A stretch of DNA of 10,980 nucleotides, from NCBI GenBank assembly GCA_051010055.1, contig JBPCVY010000290.1, forward strand, positions 1 to 10,980, written 5' to 3'. The notes under the pieces are model-generated. The model had not been told where the DNA came from. It saw only the letters and a program-made list of their open reading frames with translations, and made no database searches. This DNA is from CAJQND01 sp051010055. Lineage in GTDB: Bacteria > Pseudomonadota > Alphaproteobacteria > Rhizobiales > CAJQND01. The position numbers and the translations under genes are program-made. Below, in pieces: positions 1 to 6,584 of this stretch (the stretch's first letter is position 1; the number at the start of each line of letters is the position of its first letter).

Positions 1-210
1 TCCTTTCTGTCCCTCAAAACCCCCTCCCCGTTCAATGAACTCGGAGCCAAGGGCGTGGGCGAGGCAGGTACGATAGGCGCACCGGCGGCCATCCTGAATG
101 CGGCTCACCATGCGCTTTCCCCATTGGGCGTTAAACAGTTGACGTTACCGCTCACCAGCGAGAAGATTTGGCGCACCATAAATGAAGCCAGCAAGGGAAT
201 GCTTGAATGA
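1..210 (+). CDS. Molybdopterin-binding subunit of a xanthine dehydrogenase/CoxL-family molybdenum hydroxylase (C-terminal fragment)
   Basis: An open frame runs from the first base of the window to a TGA at 208-210, giving the last 69 codons of a protein that starts upstream. Residues 17-31 of the fragment read KGVGEAGTIGAPAAI. This matches the C-terminal active-site segment of the large (Mo-cofactor) subunits of molybdenum hydroxylases, in which the Glu of the GVGE motif is the catalytic base near the molybdenum. The tail (LTLPLTSEKIWRTI) is also typical of CoxL-like proteins. Such enzymes hydroxylate or oxidise aldehydes, N-heterocycles or CO, and work with FAD and 2Fe-2S subunits; those genes must lie upstream if present. 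The substrate cannot be read from this fragment. The stop overlaps the start of the aldolase-family gene (ATGA, 207-210), so the two are probably co-translated. The family call is firm; the subfamily is not. Confidence 0.85.
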   Translation, partial: SFLSLKTPSPFNELGAKGVGEAGTIGAPAAILNAAHHALSPLGVKQLTLPLTSEKIWRTINEASKGMLE

Positions 211-1160
211 AATATGAAAAGGGCGAGGCAAAGGAATATTCCCGCGAGCATATGCGCGGCATTTGGGCCGCAGCCCTAAACCCCATGCTGCCTGACTATT
301 CCATTGATGAAGAAGGTTTGCGTAAAAATCTCAATCATTGGATTGATGATTTGGCAATTCAGGGCGTCTTTATCGCCGGAAAACAGGGAGAATTTTTCGC
401 TCTCTCAGTTGAGGAGCGCAAACGCAATTTTGAGCTTGCCGTTGAAGTGTGTGATGGCCGCGCCGGAACCATTATGTCCTGTTCGGACCAAAATTTTGAC
501 ACCGTTGTCGAGCTCGCTTTGCATGCCCAGAATATCGGTGCTGACTACATTGTGGTGCACGCGCCGGTGCTCCATTTCATCACCGACCGGGACGACACAA
601 TCTACAACTACTACGCCGCCATTTGCGACAAGGTTGATATCGGCATTGCCATGTGGAGCCACCCTGATTCCGGCTACCTGATGAGCCCGCAATTATGCGC
701 CCGGGTGGCTGATTTACCGAACATTATGGGTATAAAGTACTCCGTTCCCCGGGAAATGTACGCAGAGCTTACTCAGCTTGCAGGAGACAAAATCCTCGTC
801 AGCACCGCATCGGAAGATGAGTGGCTGGACAATATTCTGGAACTCGGTTGGCAACTCTACTTATGTTCCTCGCCGCCCTACCTCATGCAAACAAAAAACG
901 ACCGGCGCATGCATGAGTACACCGAGCTTGCTTTTGCCGGTAAAGCCGATGAGGCACGGCGCGTGCGTGACAGTCTTGAACGCGTACGCAAGGCGCTAAA
1001 GGGAACCCGCCCTGGCGGAAAACCCCAGGCTCATCAGAAATATTGGCAGGAACTGCTTGGCCAGGCTGGAGGGCCCGTGCGCCTTCCCTTGCTTCAACTG
1101 ACCGATGAAGAAAAGCAAGCGACCAGGAAGGCTTTCGAATCCTGCGGGCTGAAGCTTTAG
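207..1160 (+). CDS. Dihydrodipicolinate synthase/N-acetylneuraminate lyase family protein, divergent active site
   Basis: A 317-residue protein covering a whole DapA/NanA-type (beta/alpha)8 barrel after an N-terminal extension of about 17 residues. The ATG at 207 is supported by AAGGGA (193-198) upstream and by the ATGA overlap with the molybdenum hydroxylase gene. NIMGIKYS (172-179) places the Schiff-base lysine at Lys177, so a class I aldolase or dehydratase acting through an imine is expected. Other landmarks are altered. The substrate-binding GTTGE of DapA is GKQGE (58-62). The YNVPSRTG segment, carrying the catalytic Tyr and the substrate-binding Arg, aligns with MWSHPDSG (149-156), so the Tyr position is Met and the Arg position is Asp. 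It is therefore unlikely to be the lysine-biosynthesis DapA. Co-translation with a molybdenum hydroxylase suggests a catabolic step on a ring or aldehyde substrate, but the substrate is unknown. The family call is firm; the function is open. Confidence 0.85.
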   Translation: MKYEKGEAKEYSREHMRGIWAAALNPMLPDYSIDEEGLRKNLNHWIDDLAIQGVFIAGKQGEFFALSVEERKRNFELAVEVCDGRAGTIMSCSDQNFDTVVELALHAQNIGADYIVVHAPVLHFITDRDDTIYNYYAAICDKVDIGIAMWSHPDSGYLMSPQLCARVADLPNIMGIKYSVPREMYAELTQLAGDKILVSTASEDEWLDNILELGWQLYLCSSPPYLMQTKNDRRMHEYTELAFAGKADEARRVRDSLERVRKALKGTRPGGKPQAHQKYWQELLGQAGGPVRLPLLQLTDEEKQATRKAFESCGLKL

Positions 1161-2695
1161 TCAGCTGATTCAGTTACTTTTGCCGCTTTTTGATACTCCT
1201 TCATATAGGCATCAAGCGATGATTTCTGCTTGTCTGTGAGAAGCAATCCCAGCTTTGTGCGCCGGTACAAAATGTCTTCTGCATCAAGGGCCCATTCAGA
1301 TCGCATGAAGTAATCCACCTCCGTTTGGTAGAGCCCTGCACCGAAATGCCGGCCCATTGCTTTTTTGTTTTGTGCATCTCCTAAAACCAACCGGGTTCGC
1401 GTGCCGTGATTGCGCAAAAGGCGTTCGATGTGCTCCCGCGCGATAAACGGGAAATCGTGCTCATACCGTTCTTTTAATTCATCAAACCGGGTTGCCCGGA
1501 AATCGCCGCCTGGCAATTTTGAATTCGCGGTCCAGGGCCGGCCTTTGGCCCCGAGATATGTTTCAACTTCCTCCAACACCAGCTCCGAAAGCCGCCGAAA
1601 AGTGGTAATCTTTCCGCCAAAGACGTTTATCAGCAGCGGTTCTTCACCTCCACCTTCATGCCTGATGACATAATCTCGTGTTGCCTCCTGTGCCCGTGAG
1701 GCACCGTCATCGAACAGCGGGCGGACCCCTGAGTATGTCCACACCACATCATCTGGCATCACCGGCTTTTTCAAGTAACTGCTGGCCGTGGCGCAGAGAT
1801 ATTCAACCTCGGCAACTGAAATCTGAACGTCATCAATATCTTCGCCCTGGTCTTCATCTGTCGTGCCAATAAGGGTGAAGTCGCGCTCGTAGGGAATGGC
1901 GAAAATAATGCGGCCATCCTTGTTCTGGAAGATGTAGCTCCGGTCATGTTCGAAGAGTTTGCGCACGACAATGTGGCTGCCGCGCACCAGCCGTACGTTT
2001 TGAACATGGTTCTTGCCAATAACCTCGCCAAGCACTTGATCAACCCAGGGGCCTGAAGCATTGACGAGCACCCGGGCCCTAACGCTCATAAGTTCTGAGG
2101 TTTGCCGGTCTTCAAGTTCAATATCCCAGAGTCCATTGGCGCGCTTGGCGCCGACGACTTTCGTCCGGGTGCGAATATCCGCACCCTGCTTTTTCGCATC
2201 ACAGGCGTTGAGCACAACAAGCCTTGAATCATCCACCCAGCAATCGGAATATTCCATTCCCATTTTGAACTCTTCTTTGAGCGGTTCTCCGGCGGGGTCG
2301 TCTTGAAGCTCAATCATCGACGTTGGTGGCAACAAATTGCGCCCACCTATATTGTCATAAAGAAAGAGCCCCATCCGCAGGAGCCAGGCCGGGCGCAATC
2401 CTTCGTGATGAGGCAGCACGAACCGCAATGGCCAGATGATATGCGGCGCCATTTGCCATAACACTTCCCGTTCCATGAGCGATTTGCGCACGAGATGAAA
2501 CTCGTAATGCTCAAGGTAGCGCAGCCCGCCATGGACAAGTTTGGTGGATGCAGATGAAGTTCCGCTGGCCAAGTCACCCTTTTCACACAGGCATACCGAA
2601 TAGCCCCTGCCCGCAGCATCGCGCGCAATTCCGCATCCGTTGACGCCACCGCCAATGATGAAAACGTCAAAAGGTGATGTTTCGGTCCCAGTCAT
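1157..2695 (-). CDS. glpD: Aerobic glycerol-3-phosphate dehydrogenase (FAD-dependent)
   Basis: A 512-residue flavoprotein of normal length for aerobic GlpD, which oxidises sn-glycerol-3-phosphate to dihydroxyacetone phosphate at the inner membrane and passes electrons to quinone. The N-terminal Rossmann motif GGGVNGCG (15-22) is followed by the FAD ribose-binding acid Glu38. The family segment GTSSASTKLVHGGLRYLE (45-62) is present. Later blocks also fit GlpD: VNASGPWVDQV (211-221), GTTDEDQGED (277-286), YSGVRPLFDD (321-330) and FGGKITTFRRLSE (359-371). The ATG at 2693-2695 overlaps the glpR stop as ATGA, so GlpD is probably translated by coupling after GlpR. The 3' end converges on the aldolase gene and shares four bases with it, leaving no room for a terminator between them. 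Alternative family members such as an NAD-dependent GpsA are excluded by the FAD domain. Confidence 0.96.
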   Translation of the reverse strand: MTGTETSPFDVFIIGGGVNGCGIARDAAGRGYSVCLCEKGDLASGTSSASTKLVHGGLRYLEHYEFHLVRKSLMEREVLWQMAPHIIWPLRFVLPHHEGLRPAWLLRMGLFLYDNIGGRNLLPPTSMIELQDDPAGEPLKEEFKMGMEYSDCWVDDSRLVVLNACDAKKQGADIRTRTKVVGAKRANGLWDIELEDRQTSELMSVRARVLVNASGPWVDQVLGEVIGKNHVQNVRLVRGSHIVVRKLFEHDRSYIFQNKDGRIIFAIPYERDFTLIGTTDEDQGEDIDDVQISVAEVEYLCATASSYLKKPVMPDDVVWTYSGVRPLFDDGASRAQEATRDYVIRHEGGGEEPLLINVFGGKITTFRRLSELVLEEVETYLGAKGRPWTANSKLPGGDFRATRFDELKERYEHDFPFIAREHIERLLRNHGTRTRLVLGDAQNKKAMGRHFGAGLYQTEVDYFMRSEWALDAEDILYRRTKLGLLLTDKQKSSLDAYMKEYQKAAKVTESAD

Positions 2696-3501
2696 CGCCT
2701 TTGGTTTTGTGCGCTCTCGTCTCGTGCCATGATCAATTCAACATCTCTCGAAGCGCAGATTTCGGCAATGTCACCTGGCGGCGCCTCGTCAGTTACAAAA
2801 ATGTCTATGTCAGAGAGATCGCCAATGCGCACAGGCGCACGGCGCTCAAACTTCATTGCATCAGCTACAAGGATTTTCGTCTGCGCCTGACGCAGGATCG
2901 CTTGCGCTACCCGCACCTCGCGGTAGTCAAAATCCAGAAGGCATCCCTCTTCGTCGATCGCAGAAGCACCAACCACCGCATAATCCACCTTGAACTGGCC
3001 AATGAGATCGACCGCAGATTCACCAATAATGCCGCCATCGGTTTTGCGAACCATGCCGCCGGCTACCACAACCTCCACGCCCGGCGCATCAGACAAAATA
3101 AATGCGACGTTGAGATTGTTCGTAATCACCATAAGCCCTTCATGTTTGCGCAAGGCGTTGGCGACTTCTTCAGTGGTTGTGCCAATATTGAGGATAAGCG
3201 AGGAATTGTTCGGGATAAGCTGAGCTATTTTGGCCGCAATTCTGCTTTTTGCATCTATCGCCAGCCCGCGCCGCGACCTGTATGCAAAATTAGATGTGCT
3301 TGAGGGGAACACCGCCCCGCCATGCACGCGTTGAAGCTCATCGAGCCCGCAAAGATCGTTCAAATCCTTCCTGATTGTTTGTGGCGTAACTTTGAATTGT
3401 TCTGCCAGGCTGTCCACATCGACGCGGCCTTCCCGCTTGGCAATATCCAAAATGTCTGTCTGTCGGGGGTGCAATGGTCGCACTTTTCTTTCCATTTTCA
3501 T
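2692..3501 (-). CDS. glpR: GlpR, DeoR-family repressor of the glycerol regulon
   Basis: A DeoR-family regulator of 269 residues from the chosen start. The N-terminal winged helix-turn-helix (about 10-64) has the recognition segment TPQTIRKDLNDL (39-50) and the family wing motif LQRVHGGAV (56-64). The C-terminal sugar-phosphate sensing domain shows LILNIGTTTEEVA (102-114), VVAGGMVR (145-152) and VDYAVVGASAIDEEG (172-186), so glycerol-3-phosphate is the expected inducer. The frame stays open to a TTG at 3540. That extension would encode a Lys/Ile-rich run exactly over the phased repeats at 3501-3530, so I take the ATG at 3499-3501 as the start; ATG 3495 or GTG 3483 are possible too, and none has a clear Shine-Dalgarno sequence. 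Divergence from glpV and translational coupling to glpD support its role as the local regulator. Confidence 0.93.
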   Translation of the reverse strand: MKMERKVRPLHPRQTDILDIAKREGRVDVDSLAEQFKVTPQTIRKDLNDLCGLDELQRVHGGAVFPSSTSNFAYRSRRGLAIDAKSRIAAKIAQLIPNNSSLILNIGTTTEEVANALRKHEGLMVITNNLNVAFILSDAPGVEVVVAGGMVRKTDGGIIGESAVDLIGQFKVDYAVVGASAIDEEGCLLDFDYREVRVAQAILRQAQTKILVADAMKFERRAPVRIGDLSDIDIFVTDEAPPGDIAEICASRDVELIMARDESAQNQRR

Positions 3502-3530
3502 ATTTTTTCGTATTTTTGCGATTTTTTTCG
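3501..3530. promoter_or_regulatory. Three phased 10-bp T/A-tract repeats, putative GlpR operator
   Basis: Three abutting direct repeats are visible on the plus strand: TATTTTTTCG (3501-3510), TATTTTTGCG (3511-3520) and ATTTTTTTCG (3521-3530). On the minus strand each unit reads CGAAAAAATA or close to it, and a fourth, weaker unit (TGAAAATGGA) runs into the glpR coding start. The period equals one helical turn, so a regulator could bind the units on one face and the A-tracts could curve the DNA. The position, between divergent glpR and glpV and touching the glpR start codon, fits an operator for a DeoR-type repressor, many of which bind short tandem repeats. The repeats are observed; binding by GlpR is inferred. 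Confidence 0.55.
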
Positions 3531-3551
3531 AATGAATCAATAAGGAATATG

Positions 3552-3581
3552 TTGACTTTCATTTTCTTTCTTTTTTAGGTT
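3552..3581 (+). promoter_or_regulatory. Candidate promoter of the glpV operon
   Basis: TTGACT (3552-3557) is a good match to a sigma-70 type -35 box. Eighteen bases later TAGGTT (3576-3581) is a weak -10 box that matches at three of six positions. Transcription would start near 3588, giving a leader of about 58 bases before glpV. It lies just downstream of the phased repeats at 3501-3530. No convincing promoter for glpR could be picked out on the other strand. Confidence 0.35.
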
Positions 3582-3645
3582 GATTTGCTCAAAAAATTAC
3601 AAGAGTTGCGAAGTAAAACGCTACTCACATCAAGGAGGATACCCC

Positions 3646-5382
3646 ATGAAGAAGCTGCTTGTCGCTTCAGTGGCCGCTTTGGCACTGAGCATAGGCGCTG
3701 GTTCCGCGTTCGCCGGAATGGCCGAAGCAGAAAAGTGGATCAACGACGAGTTCCAGCCTTCAACTTTGTCCAAGGACGATCAAAAGAAGGAGATGGAATG
3801 GTTCGTGAATGCCGCCAAACCATTTGCAGGCATGGAAATCAACGTTCTGTCGGAAACAATCCCCACCCATACTTATGAATCAAAAACTCTTACAAAAGCA
3901 TTTGAAGAAATCACCGGCATCAAGGTCAATCACCAATTGCTTGGTGAAGGCGAAGTGGTGCAAGCGGTGCAAACCCAGATGCAAACCGGGCGTAATCTCT
4001 ATGACGCCTATATCAACGATTCAGATTTGATTGGCACCCACTCCAGATTGCAGCTGGCCATCAATCTTACCGATTGGATGGGCGGCGACGGCAAAGACGT
4101 CACCAATCCGATGCTTGATGTAGATGACTTTATTGGCAAATCGTTCACAACCGGTCCAGATGGCAAGCTGTATCAGATACCTGATCAGCAGTTCGCCAAC
4201 CTCTACTGGTTCCGCAAAGACTGGTTTGACCGCGAAGACCTGAAAAAGAAATTCAAGGTAAAGTACGGCTACGATCTGGGCGTTCCGGTGAACTGGTCGG
4301 CATATGAAGATATTGCTGAGTTTTTCACTAATGACGTCAAGGAAATCGATGGTGTTCGCGTCTATGGCCATATGGACTATGGTAAGCGTGCACCCGACCT
4401 TGGCTGGCGCATGACGGATGCGTGGCTTTCCATGGCTGGTGCTGGCTCAAAAGGCCTGCCGAATGGGCGTCCGATCGATGAATGGGGAATCCGCATGGAA
4501 GACGGCTCGTGCAACCCTGCCGGTGCATCGGTAACGCGCGGCGGCGGTGCGAACGGCCCGGCAGCGGTTTACGCCATTCGCAAATGGGACGAATGGCTTC
4601 GCAAATACGCCCCGCCAGGTGCTGCTGACTATGACTTCTACCAATCTCTGCCAGCGCTCAGCCAGGGCAACGTGGCCCAGCAGATTTTCTGGTACACAGC
4701 CTTTACCGCTTCCATGGTTGCCCCGAAAGGCGACGGCAACAACACGGTCGATGATTCTGGTAAGCCACTTTGGAGAATGGCCCCCTCGCCGCATGGCCCC
4801 TATTGGGAAGATGGCCAGAAGCTTGGCTATCAGGATGCAGGCTCATGGACACTGTTCAAGTCCACCCCAGTTAATCGCCGCAAAGCTGCATGGCTCTATG
4901 CGCAGTTTGTGATTTCCAAAACGGTTGACGTGAAGAAGAGCCATGTGGGGTTGACTTTCATCCGCGATTCAACGGTGCGCCATAAGAGCTTCACCGAGCG
5001 TGCGCCTAATCTTGGCGGTCTGGTTGAGTTCTATCGTTCACCTGACCGGGTGAACTGGACCCCGACCGGCGTGAACGTGCCTGACTATCCCAAGCTGGCA
5101 CAGCTCTGGTGGCAGAACATTGGAGATGTGAACTCAGGCGCCTTTACACCGCAACAGGCCATGGACCGGCTTGCCGGTGAAATGGACCAGGTGATGGGGC
5201 GCATGCAACGCGCCGATGAAGCCAACAAGACCTATGGCGGCTGCGGCCCGCGCCTCAATGAGGAAAAGGACGCCGCCGCGTGGCTTGGCAAGGGCGGTGC
5301 CAAAGCAAAGCTCGATAATGAGAAGCCGAAGGGCGAAACGGTCAAATATGAAGACCTGGTTGCCCGCTGGTCCTCAAACTAA
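3646..5382 (+). CDS. glpV: Periplasmic glycerol-binding protein of the Glp ABC transporter
   Basis: A 578-residue extracellular solute-binding protein, long for family 1 binding proteins but usual for GlpV. The ATG at 3646 follows a strong AAGGAGG (3632-3638) with 7-base spacing; an in-frame TTG at 3580 is less likely because it would place 22 residues before the signal peptide. The signal peptide has a KK n-region, a hydrophobic core (LLVASVAALALSIGAG) and a cleavage site after Ala23 (SAFA|G). The mature protein has the aromatic-rich binding-protein pattern, for example LYQIPDQQFANLYWFRKDWF, and ends LVARWSSN. It should capture glycerol or a related polyol in the periplasm and deliver it to GlpPQ. 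As the first gene of the operon, with the best ribosome site and a stable hairpin behind it, it is set up to be made in excess over the membrane components. Substrate identity comes from family and neighbourhood. Confidence 0.92.
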   Translation: MKKLLVASVAALALSIGAGSAFAGMAEAEKWINDEFQPSTLSKDDQKKEMEWFVNAAKPFAGMEINVLSETIPTHTYESKTLTKAFEEITGIKVNHQLLGEGEVVQAVQTQMQTGRNLYDAYINDSDLIGTHSRLQLAINLTDWMGGDGKDVTNPMLDVDDFIGKSFTTGPDGKLYQIPDQQFANLYWFRKDWFDREDLKKKFKVKYGYDLGVPVNWSAYEDIAEFFTNDVKEIDGVRVYGHMDYGKRAPDLGWRMTDAWLSMAGAGSKGLPNGRPIDEWGIRMEDGSCNPAGASVTRGGGANGPAAVYAIRKWDEWLRKYAPPGAADYDFYQSLPALSQGNVAQQIFWYTAFTASMVAPKGDGNNTVDDSGKPLWRMAPSPHGPYWEDGQKLGYQDAGSWTLFKSTPVNRRKAAWLYAQFVISKTVDVKKSHVGLTFIRDSTVRHKSFTERAPNLGGLVEFYRSPDRVNWTPTGVNVPDYPKLAQLWWQNIGDVNSGAFTPQQAMDRLAGEMDQVMGRMQRADEANKTYGGCGPRLNEEKDAAAWLGKGGAKAKLDNEKPKGETVKYEDLVARWSSN

Positions 5383-5406
5383 GTTGGCGCTATCGTAACA
5401 ACGGCT

Positions 5407-5434
5407 GCCCGGGGTGTATCTTTACGCCCCGGGC
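5407..5434 (+). terminator. Strong intercistronic hairpin after glpV (attenuator or mRNA stabiliser)
   Basis: GCCCGGGG (5407-5414) pairs perfectly with CCCCGGGC (5427-5434). Inside it, a T-G wobble pair and GTA/TAC (5416-5418 with 5423-5425) close a TCTT loop, making a 12-bp stem. No T-run follows, so it is not a standard rho-independent terminator. In a gap between a binding-protein gene and its transporter genes, such a structure commonly protects the upstream mRNA 3' end or gives partial termination. The structure is clear; the function is inferred. Confidence 0.6.
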
Positions 5435-5495
5435 TGGTCAATGCGCGCTTGAACCTTCACACTCGTGAAAATGGAAAGATTCAGGACATTCCCGC

Positions 5496-6563
5496 ATGGC
5501 GCTTGAATTGAAACAGGTCACTAAGTCGGCCGCCGGCAGCACGCACATTTATCCCACCGACCTGGTCTTCGAGCGGGGAAGCTTCAACATTCTTCTCGGC
5601 ACCACCCTTGCCGGCAAGACCACCCTGATGCAGCTCATGGCGGGCCTTGAGGCGCCAACCGGTGGCGAAATTTGGTTTGACGGCGCGGATGTCACCGGCG
5701 TTGCGGTTCAGCGCCGAAATGTTTCGATGGTGTATCAGCAGTTCATCAACTACCCGAACTTGACGGTTTATGAAAACATCGCCTCGCCCTTGCGGGTGGC
5801 TAAAATGGATAAAGCCGAAATCCGTTCGCGGGTGGGCATGCTGGCGGAGCTTTTGAAGATTTCGCCCATGCTGTACCGATTACCTGCAGAGCTTTCCGGC
5901 GGACAACAACAGCGCACGGCCCTTGCACGGGCGCTGGCCAAGGATTCCGATCTTATTCTGCTCGACGAACCGCTTGCCAATCTTGATTTCAAATTGCGTG
6001 AAGAATTGCGCGATGAGCTCCCGCGCCTTTTTGCAGAACGCGATTGCGTTGTGGTTTACGCAACGACCGAGCCGACTGAAGCCCTTGTTTTTGGCGGCTA
6101 CACAGCTGCGATGCACGAAGGCCGGGTGATGGATTTTGGTCCCACAAGCGAGATTTACCGAAGGCCCCACGACCTTGCCACAGCCAAGGTTTTCTCCGAA
6201 CCGCCTATCAATATCGCCCATGTCAAAAAGGCTGGAAACCGGATTGAGCTCAATAAAGATGTGGGCTGGAGCGCTGGTGCAAAACTGAAAAACCTCTCCG
6301 ATGGGGACTACACAATCGGGATCCGCCCCCATCACGTCTCACCGGTAAAATCAGGCCGCGGCAAGGTGAGCATCGACGGCACCGTTCAAGTTGCAGAACT
6401 GAGCGGTTCTGAGAGCATTATCCATTTTGATGCATATGGCCATTCATGGGTATCGCTTTCGCACGGTGTTCATCCTTTCCTGGCCGGCGAAAAGGCGACC
6501 CTTTACGCCGATGTGGCTCACTGCCTTTATTTCGACGCCGATAACCGGCTGATTTCGGGCTAG
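5496..6563 (+). CDS. glpS: GlpS, ABC transporter ATPase with an altered H-loop
   Basis: A 355-residue CUT1-type ATPase with an N-terminal nucleotide-binding domain and a C-terminal regulatory domain. Walker A is GTTLAGKT (35-42), the Q-loop Gln is Gln81, the signature LSGGQ (133-137) is perfect, and Walker B is LILLDE (153-158) with catalytic Glu158. The switch region normally reading YVTHD is YATTE (188-192), so the conserved His is Thr191. The ATG at 5496 has AGGA (5483-5486) nine bases upstream. The C-terminal part (TIGIRPHHVSPV) resembles the TOBE-type domains of MalK-like proteins. It should pair with GlpT to drive the GlpPQ channel. Because its own ATP site lacks the His but its signature is intact, it probably supplies the signature half of the one canonical site (see findings). 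Family call firm. Confidence 0.93.
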   Translation: MALELKQVTKSAAGSTHIYPTDLVFERGSFNILLGTTLAGKTTLMQLMAGLEAPTGGEIWFDGADVTGVAVQRRNVSMVYQQFINYPNLTVYENIASPLRVAKMDKAEIRSRVGMLAELLKISPMLYRLPAELSGGQQQRTALARALAKDSDLILLDEPLANLDFKLREELRDELPRLFAERDCVVVYATTEPTEALVFGGYTAAMHEGRVMDFGPTSEIYRRPHDLATAKVFSEPPINIAHVKKAGNRIELNKDVGWSAGAKLKNLSDGDYTIGIRPHHVSPVKSGRGKVSIDGTVQVAELSGSESIIHFDAYGHSWVSLSHGVHPFLAGEKATLYADVAHCLYFDADNRLISG

Positions 6564-6584
6564 GCGACAAAGGGGCGCGATAAA

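Noticed and set aside
207..1160. Calling the aldolase-family gene dapA
   Set aside because: The catalytic Tyr, substrate Arg and Thr-Thr pair of DapA are absent, and the neighbouring gene is a molybdenum hydroxylase rather than lysine biosynthesis.
2674..3303. 209-codon open frame on the plus strand opposite glpR
   Set aside because: It lies wholly antisense to a well-supported DeoR-family gene, has no recognisable domain, and its composition follows the reverse of the glpR codons.
3502..3540. N-terminal extension of glpR to a TTG start
   Set aside because: It would translate the phased A-tract repeats into a Lys/Ile run, has no Shine-Dalgarno sequence and is not needed for the DeoR domain.
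3580..3645. TTG start for glpV upstream of the signal peptide
   Set aside because: It would put a 22-residue hydrophilic stretch before a standard Sec signal peptide, while the ATG at 3646 has an excellent ribosome site.
5456..5469. Small palindrome TTCAC-N4-GTGAA before glpS as a regulator site
   Set aside because: The arms are only five bases, no second copy was noticed, and such a match is expected by chance in a gap of this size.
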